NCBI GenBank assembly: GCA_040954595.2
Contig: CM082593.2
Location: 2,108,001 to 2,172,000, forward strand
Direction of reading: 5' to 3'
Source: Balanoglossus misakiensis
Taxonomy: Eukaryota > Hemichordata
Length of the DNA stretch: 64,000 nt
A model generated the notes under the pieces. It ran no database searches, was not told where the DNA came from, and saw only the letters and a program-made list of their open reading frames with translations. Position numbers and translations under genes: made by a program. Below are positions 58,059 to 64,000 of the stretch, piece after piece. Within the stretch, counting starts at the first letter, position 1. Each line of letters starts with the position of its first letter.

Positions 58059-61000
58059 ATGGAATATTTGAACTATCAGCAGATGTCGTTGAAACTGGCA
58101 AGTATTTCTGCTGAGAAAGAATCATTGTTACATCGACAACCTAAGCTGACCAACTTAACAAGACGCCTTGATGAGGAAAGACTTGAAACGCAAAGGTTCA
58201 AGGAACTGGTGGATTTGTTGCAAAGACAGCTGGCAATAGAAAAATGCAAATTCGTCCATTTGAAGGAACAATTTGCACTTTCTAGGAAGGAAAGTGCGCT
58301 TACTTCTGCATCTGACGAGGACAGCTTAAACGAGAAAGAACTCATTGGAAGAAGAGATCAACCGAAAGACAGCGTGGAGAGAGTGATTCCTGGAATTTCA
58401 CACGATGTTCTTGAAAATCTTGTGCGAGAACTGGCCATTTGTAAACGAGAACTGAAGAAATTTCTCAATGGACAGGATATGAGAACATTCCTTGTAAGTG
58501 TAGCGGTACAGGCGAGTTAAAGCTGAAGTGGTGAAAGTGCATATATACTCATTTTCGAAGCACTAGTCTTTGAAGATTTGGGTCACAACAAAATGGTTCT
58601 CCCCATGAGAAGATATGATGGTGGCGGTAGAGGGGGGTGTTTGTTGATGAGTAAAATTGATGAGGAGCTGGTTGATAAAGTTTATGACTTCATTCCTCTG
58701 AGTCCACTAAACTCCCATGCAACTGTGACTCCATCATCATGCGATCAACCTGGCCTTTTATACATGCATGGTCACTCTATGACTGTGTGGAGTGACCATG
58801 AACTACAGACTGAAAGATTCGTTGTCATAAGGCTTCCCAACTCTTCTGAGTGGGAATGGGTTTGAATTATACATGTATATACAAAGAAAGTGTATGACAA
58901 TTCTACTAGTTTGTACTTTGTATGTATGAGACATGCACAGCAGGATACGGATACTGGACTCAGTTCAAAATTACTGACCATGCAAGGGAGTGGCTACTGT
59001 ACACGTGATAACATGCACAAACGGTTCTTTATGGTTGACCAAAGGTCACCCATTCAGACTGTGTCATGCTATAGTCTGTTTGTGTAAGAGAAATTCCTTA
59101 CATGTTAGATACCCAAGTGTCTATGATTTCTATGACATCATAATCACAGCCACACCAATGTTCCCATTTAACTTGTCAACTAGGAAAATGCAGAGTATGA
59201 AGAAACTATTCAACAGCTTCAAGAAACCATCAAAGAGAAAGATAAAGAGATTGATGATCTGAAGGTGGAGATCAAAGAAAATGCCATAGATGATGGCGAG
59301 AATGAATTTAAAAATCAACTGCAATTGAAAGATCAGGTAATGTATATGTTTGTTGTCTAAAGAATTGTGGTTATGTCTAGCCTATTTAAACTGCGTGTAT
59401 ACGCTTGGACAGCTGCCAATAGGCATATTTATCATGATAGGAGTTTCTATCTAGAGTTAACCCTACTTACAACCTTAGTTTCAGACAACACAATAGGTAA
59501 TAAATAATCCAGGTACAACAGCCAGATGCCACCATGGTTACATCAATGATGTTTTGTGGCTGGCTGAAACCAGACAAACAAACAGATGATACACATGAGA
59601 AGTTGCTCCTTTGGTCTTTATCAATATTAAAAGGACTTAGGGTTGAACATGAACTGTCATTCTTATTGGCTTGTTCTTCTGGGTTTCCAAAAACTGTTGA
59701 GTGTTACATTCGTAACGTGTGATCTGGCTTGCTTTCTCGAGATCTATTTTATGCATGATATGCCATGCAAAGTAAATGGCCTTCCACATGTGTGTGTCTC
59801 CCAAGAATTTCCCTTGCAGGTTGTTAACTATTCTGTGTGGAAGTTGTTCTCATTGTCTTCCATTTTGCTTTTGTCTACACAGAATGCAAGACTGAAAAAA
59901 GCCCTGAGCGTCAAAACTGTTCTTGTAAGTGCATTGACCCAGGAACTGGAAAAGACAGAAAAGAAATGCAGTGAAGCGCAAGAACGATACTACAAGGAAA
60001 TAGAAGCATTGAGAGAAGAGAAGAGATCACTCAAGAAACACAAAGCAGATGACGGTCAAACTGCAGAGGTGTGTTTGCAACCACAGTTACTTGTTTTCTG
60101 GGTGGTCACGCCAGGGCCAGTCGGCTGTGTCATAGAAAAGAGGAAGTTTGTGAATCAGAATATTGCATTGATGCACATACATTGCCAAGGTTGTAGACAG
60201 GTTTCTGCCTGATGAAAGATTTAACTGGTGGGATATATGCTAATACCACATTGCAACTTTCAACTTGGCTGTATGTGTATATCAATGTGATTCTGCTTCA
60301 TGTCTTCATCCTATTTTATGACTTAGCCCGCTGGCCGCGACATGACTTCTCAGAAAACAAGTGACTGTGTTTGCAGCCACTTAAACTGTTTGAAAACTTC
60401 AAAACACCTCCATATTTATCAATGGATTCTCTGAATGTGTCTAGGATGAAGCAGCCCTGAAAGCCAATCTCATCAAAAGTCAACAGGAAAATAGAAGTTT
60501 GCAGATCAAATTAAGTGCTTTTCAAAATGAGTTGACGATTAGGAGTGAAGACTTGAGTGTCAAGGAACAGGAAAACACGGTCTTGAACGTCAAAATTCAG
60601 GTATTTCTCATCTCTTTGTTGAGCTTTGCTTCTGACAGTGTCGTATAGAGTTGCTTGATTTCTACTGTAAAGAAAATGGAATATTCAGGCTTTAGTTTTA
60701 TGTAGGCTACAGAGAATTCAACACCCTTTTCTTGAATCACAGGAATTTCAACAAAGGATACAGGAACTGGAAATGAAACTTCAAACTTGTGAAAATTGCG
60801 TTTTGTTGAGTTCAGAAAATAAGGAACTGAAAACCGAGGCAGACGGGAACAAGGAACTCATGGACCTCATGACAACTCAGGTGAGATATTGCCACTAAAA
60901 TACATTGGACTTTGTACTTTGTATACACGAACTAAATTATAGACAGCTTTGACCTGGATAAAGTTTATTTCCTACAACCAGATGCGTTGATGCTCAATTT

Positions 61001-61854
61001 GCCAATAGGTTGAATCCTCAGTAGAGCCAACAATACATGCATGCATGGTGTGCAACATGCAAAGTTGTTTCATAGTGTTTGATGTACAAGTTTTTTGTGT
61101 GCTCATTTAATGCATTGCAAAATGACTAATCAATTTTCTGTAAATTCAAATCCAGATGAAAGGTTATGAAGAAGATTTCAAACACGAGAGAAAAGACAGA
61201 GAGGATATGAAGAGCTCGTACGATCGTAAGGTTGAGGAACATCAAGGGCAAGTTCAAGTTTTAAATGAGGAGGTGAGTAAAGGAAGAAACCCCCTATTTC
61301 TCTTTATAAAGATCCAACATAGCTATTGAAGACAATGGAGTTGGACTAAACTATGTTGGTGAAAGGGTTAAAATCAGCTGTCGTTACCTTCGCTCTGTTA
61401 TTGCTACTGTACATGAATCAGTGTATATTAGAAAATGACATTTCCTAAGATTCTGGATATCGTTGTATTCATGTGTTAGAATTTTTCTCTTGCTTTTCAG
61501 TTGCACCGTATGAAAGAGCTTTGCAGAAAAGAAAGAGAGCAAAATGAATGGCTGCAGAAGAGATATCAACAACACGGTGGCTATAGAAGTCCGGACGTAG
61601 TGACCGACATGCCAAGCCCTGGTCTCATACAAGGTGGTCACCGATCTTATGCATACGGTCAGCAACAGCCATGGAGACCACACACCATCTTGCCGAGTGA
61701 GGTGGTCGTAGACACGGGTGATGCAGCGACAGACAGTCGTGGAGCCGGAAGTCTGGCAAGCCACGTCACCCGAGAATGTCCTCGCTGCGAGCGAGAGTTC
61801 GCACCACATGAAAGGGAAGAATTTGAAAAGCATGTGGAAAAATGCGTGCATTGA
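58059..61854 (+). CDS. TNIP/ABIN-like ubiquitin-binding coiled-coil protein with UBAN and C-terminal UBZ-type zinc finger; 7 exons, 512 aa
   Basis: Exons: 58059-58493, 59184-59336, 59883-60068, 60445-60600, 60743-60880, 61156-61272, 61501-61854; all junctions are phase 0. Nearly the whole protein is predicted coiled coil. Exon 6 holds a UBAN motif, YEEDFKHERKDRED (the DFxxERxxRE signature of ABIN/NEMO/optineurin), which reads Met1-linked or Lys63-linked ubiquitin. Exon 7 ends with CPRC-x14-H-x3-C (residues about 488-510), a UBZ-like zinc finger as in ABIN-2. In vertebrates these adaptors restrain NF-kB and TNF signalling in the cytosol by recruiting A20. The start is the first ATG of the long frame (58059); the frame is open to 58005 but has no ATG there. 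Because all junctions are phase 0, a missed exon in the 690-bp first intron cannot be excluded. Assignment to TNIP rather than optineurin/NEMO rests on the EEDF-type UBAN. Confidence 0.88.
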
Positions 61855-61861
61855 CATGAAA

Positions 61862-61867
61862 AATAAA
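61862..61867 (+). terminator. AATAAA eight bases after the TNIP-like stop
   Basis: A canonical poly(A) signal, aataaa, lies only 7 nt after the stop codon (61852-61854). If used, the 3' UTR would be about 25-30 nt, which is very short; the real site may be further downstream. Confidence 0.35.
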
Positions 61868-62837
61868 ATCTCAAAATATTGAGTATAGCAGGCCCTCTCG
61901 ACAGAGGAAATTGAATGGAAGATCAAGTAGGTAAGTATGCGTAAGTTGATATTGTTCTGGCTACAGCATCAGATAAAGTTTGTAAAAAATGTGCATGCAG
62001 CGAAAAAATTACCAAAAAATACGGCCTTATAAATGAGATCATATTAATTTAAAAGGAAATTTTAATGCAATATGGTTTGGTGAAAGAAAATTTCAAAGAC
62101 ATTTAATCTTGCTAACATGAAATAAAAAAGAAATTAAACCTTTGTGAGACAAAAGTTTATAGGTGATGACATGCATGTAATATCTGATCAAATGGGTAAA
62201 AATTTCCTGATGTATTTCACAATGATGCGTAGCCACAAAGAAGAAAAGTAATGGACAGGAGATCCTAGGGTGAGAGGGCAAAGGTCGTGTCAAGATCAAG
62301 GTCGGGTCAAGACCAGTGATGTCAACAGGAAACGTAAACTAAGGAGCTTTCATCTGTTTGTTGTCAATACTCAAATATAATACAATAACAAATATATGTG
62401 TATATTTGACTAGACAGAGACACACATTGACAAAACAGAAAAATTAACTTTTCTACAGTTATTATTAGTGGGACCTGGACTCTTCGGTTTATTTGACAGA
62501 TTAAACACTTGTTATGTAGCTGTCAAACTCTAAAGTGTTTCTTAAGGGCCGAGTCCCTATCTCATAATGCTGTCAAATAATATTTGAGCAACTGCTCCAT
62601 CTGCTATAAACAAGGTTTTTTTCAGTGTTTTACCATAGTTATTTTTCAGAGTGTTTATGTCTGAAAAATGGAGTGTTTTGTTTCTTGTCTTGTGAAATGT
62701 AATTATCATGCAGCATCTTAATGCAATGCATATGTGTTAATTTTCATATTAATGCAAGTTTGAAATGTACTCTCTATGCTTAATATTCAAATGTTATGAG
62801 AATATTTCATATACTAGTATCATATATTATTTCTGCC
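61868..62837. other. Intergenic, AT-rich
   Basis: Downstream of the TNIP-like gene. No gene or repeat recognised. A small run, ggtcgtgtcaagatcaaggtcgggtcaagacc, near 62282 is locally repetitive. Confidence 0.5.
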
Positions 62838-63075
62838 TTAAAGTGAAGGGGTCGTCGTGCCGCGTTTGCTTGTTTATAAACATTGCAATTCATCCACAAA
62901 TCCCAGAAATCAGATCATTATTAGAATGAACGAAGCAGCCAACCATAGACTGGTCATGACAGCAACTGAAGATCCTAGTAGGTCGTGGTGACTGCAGTGA
63001 GGTTTGTGCTGGTATGGGAGGACATATTCTCATCAAGGGAGACACCCACGCGGCACGACGACCCCTTCCCTTTAA
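62838..63075. mobile_element. MITE with 23-bp terminal inverted repeats and TTAA target-site duplication
   Basis: The left end is TTAA (62838-62841) followed by agtgaaggggtcgtcgtgcc… to 62864. The right end (63049-63071) is its inverted copy with one mismatch, followed by TTAA (63072-63075). The element is 238 bp with both TTAA copies. The internal 180 bp has no coding capacity. A TTAA duplication is typical of piggyBac-group transposons. No transposase is present in the window. Confidence 0.85.
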
Positions 63076-64000
63076 TGTATATTTACTGCATACCAGAAGC
63101 GTGGTATTTAGATATGTTACCCTTGAAAAACTAGTACCACGGTGTTTAATTTCTCCATTGCATATAAAACACATGATAATCACTGTAGTACACATTGAAG
63201 AAATATATCTTTTAACCTCTGTTTTATTGGGTCACATGTATCACACAAGACATATTACCCAAATACTGCACTGCTAGTATTAAGTAAACAGAGGAAAAAA
63301 AACTGCAAAGGAAGCAGGATAGAGAAAATCTTGATAAAAAATAATAAAATGAGAGAAAATTATCTTTAAAAGTTGAATAAAAAGTAAATCCAGTCCACCT
63401 GGAACCATACAAAATTAAAAAGAGAAAAACTTAAAAAAAGGTAAAATTATTTTAAAAAGTTCAATAAATAGTAAAGCAAGTCTACCTTGAACAAAAAAAA
63501 AATGGAAAAATAAAAAAATGTTTAAAAAATGGTCTTTCCTTTAAGGTGCTCTTAAAACTTTGTCAAGAATCGCATTCCAAAAACATCTTCATTTACATAG
63601 AAAAATTGAGTCATTGTGATACTATAGTTTAAAATTCTTACCACAGTTGAGTTACATCCCAATAAAAATACAAATCGGGAATTGTAACCTGAGAAAGGAA
63701 GATTTGCCTTCACTTTCAATGTAAAGTGCCATATTTGTAATCAAAGGGAAGTATGTATATTAAAACTGAAACAGTAGGGTGTATTAAACCAAAGTTACCC
63801 CCTTTTTGCAAGTATTTACCAGCATTGAACAACTCATATAACATCATATCAATGAGAGCCCTTGCAAAACCCCAACCTATGAAAACAAGATATGTTTCAC
63901 CGTAAAACTTCTATGAGATTATATAGATAATATCAAATACATGTAGTATTAGATTGAATACCACTAATTGTTGGACATTCTTTCAGTGATTTTGTTTGGT
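63076..64000. other. AT-rich intergenic sequence to window end
   Basis: Contains repeated A-rich tracts (63290-63530), with two loosely similar stretches around 63365-63400 and 63455-63490 (agttgaataaaaagtaaa / agttcaataaatagtaaa). No gene seen. Confidence 0.5.

Noticed and set aside
58578-58865. 95-aa plus ORF in the first TNIP-like intron
   Set aside because: Not coiled coil and no convincing acceptor/donor. Exon 1 joins exon 2 in phase without it. An extra exon is not strictly excluded.

Overview
The window is animal nuclear DNA. Every recognisable gene but one is split by many short introns (mostly GT-AG), proteins are bilaterian-type, and satellites, microsatellites and small non-autonomous elements are interspersed. 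Family content (HERC4, ZCCHC24, TNIP/ABIN, a polycystin-1/REJ-like receptor, a rhodopsin-class GPCR, an animal dihydroflavonol-reductase-like SDR) fits an invertebrate bilaterian with slowly evolving proteins, such as a lancelet, hemichordate or brachiopod-like lineage. I cannot fix the species from sequence alone.

Layout. 1-1.7 kb: a 59-bp satellite in a 593-bp higher-order arrangement. 2.1-8.74 kb: a roughly 43-copy 152-bp satellite. 8.8-11.1 kb: intergenic DNA with a small 41-bp triplication. 11.36-14.10 kb (minus): 8-exon SDR gene, 361 aa. 14.1-21.5 kb: long intergenic stretch with a CRE+TATA promoter-like site at 18.67 kb. 21.57-22.58 kb (plus): intronless class A GPCR, 333 aa. 27.0-32.8 kb (minus): 14-exon polycystin-1/REJ-like gene, 905 aa, that ends before the channel domain. 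38.0-47.9 kb (minus): ZCCHC24 with a second, alternative first exon at 46.1 kb and a long coding polyQ/polyH tract. 50.2-57.4 kb (minus): complete 20-exon HERC4-type ubiquitin ligase, 1060 aa. 58.06-61.85 kb (plus): 7-exon TNIP/ABIN-like ubiquitin-binding coiled-coil protein, 512 aa, divergent from HERC4 across a 637-bp shared promoter region. 62.84-63.08 kb: a TTAA-flanked MITE-like element.

I built the exon models by hand from reading frame, splice consensus and family conservation. For each multi-exon gene the exon lengths add up to an intact frame from ATG to stop. Two introns use GC donors. There is no operon-like organisation. The only suggestive functional pairing is HERC4 (a HECT E3 ligase) head to head with TNIP (a ubiquitin-chain reader). 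No tRNA, rRNA or CRISPR array was seen. Most short ORFs elsewhere, including all those in the satellites, look like chance.
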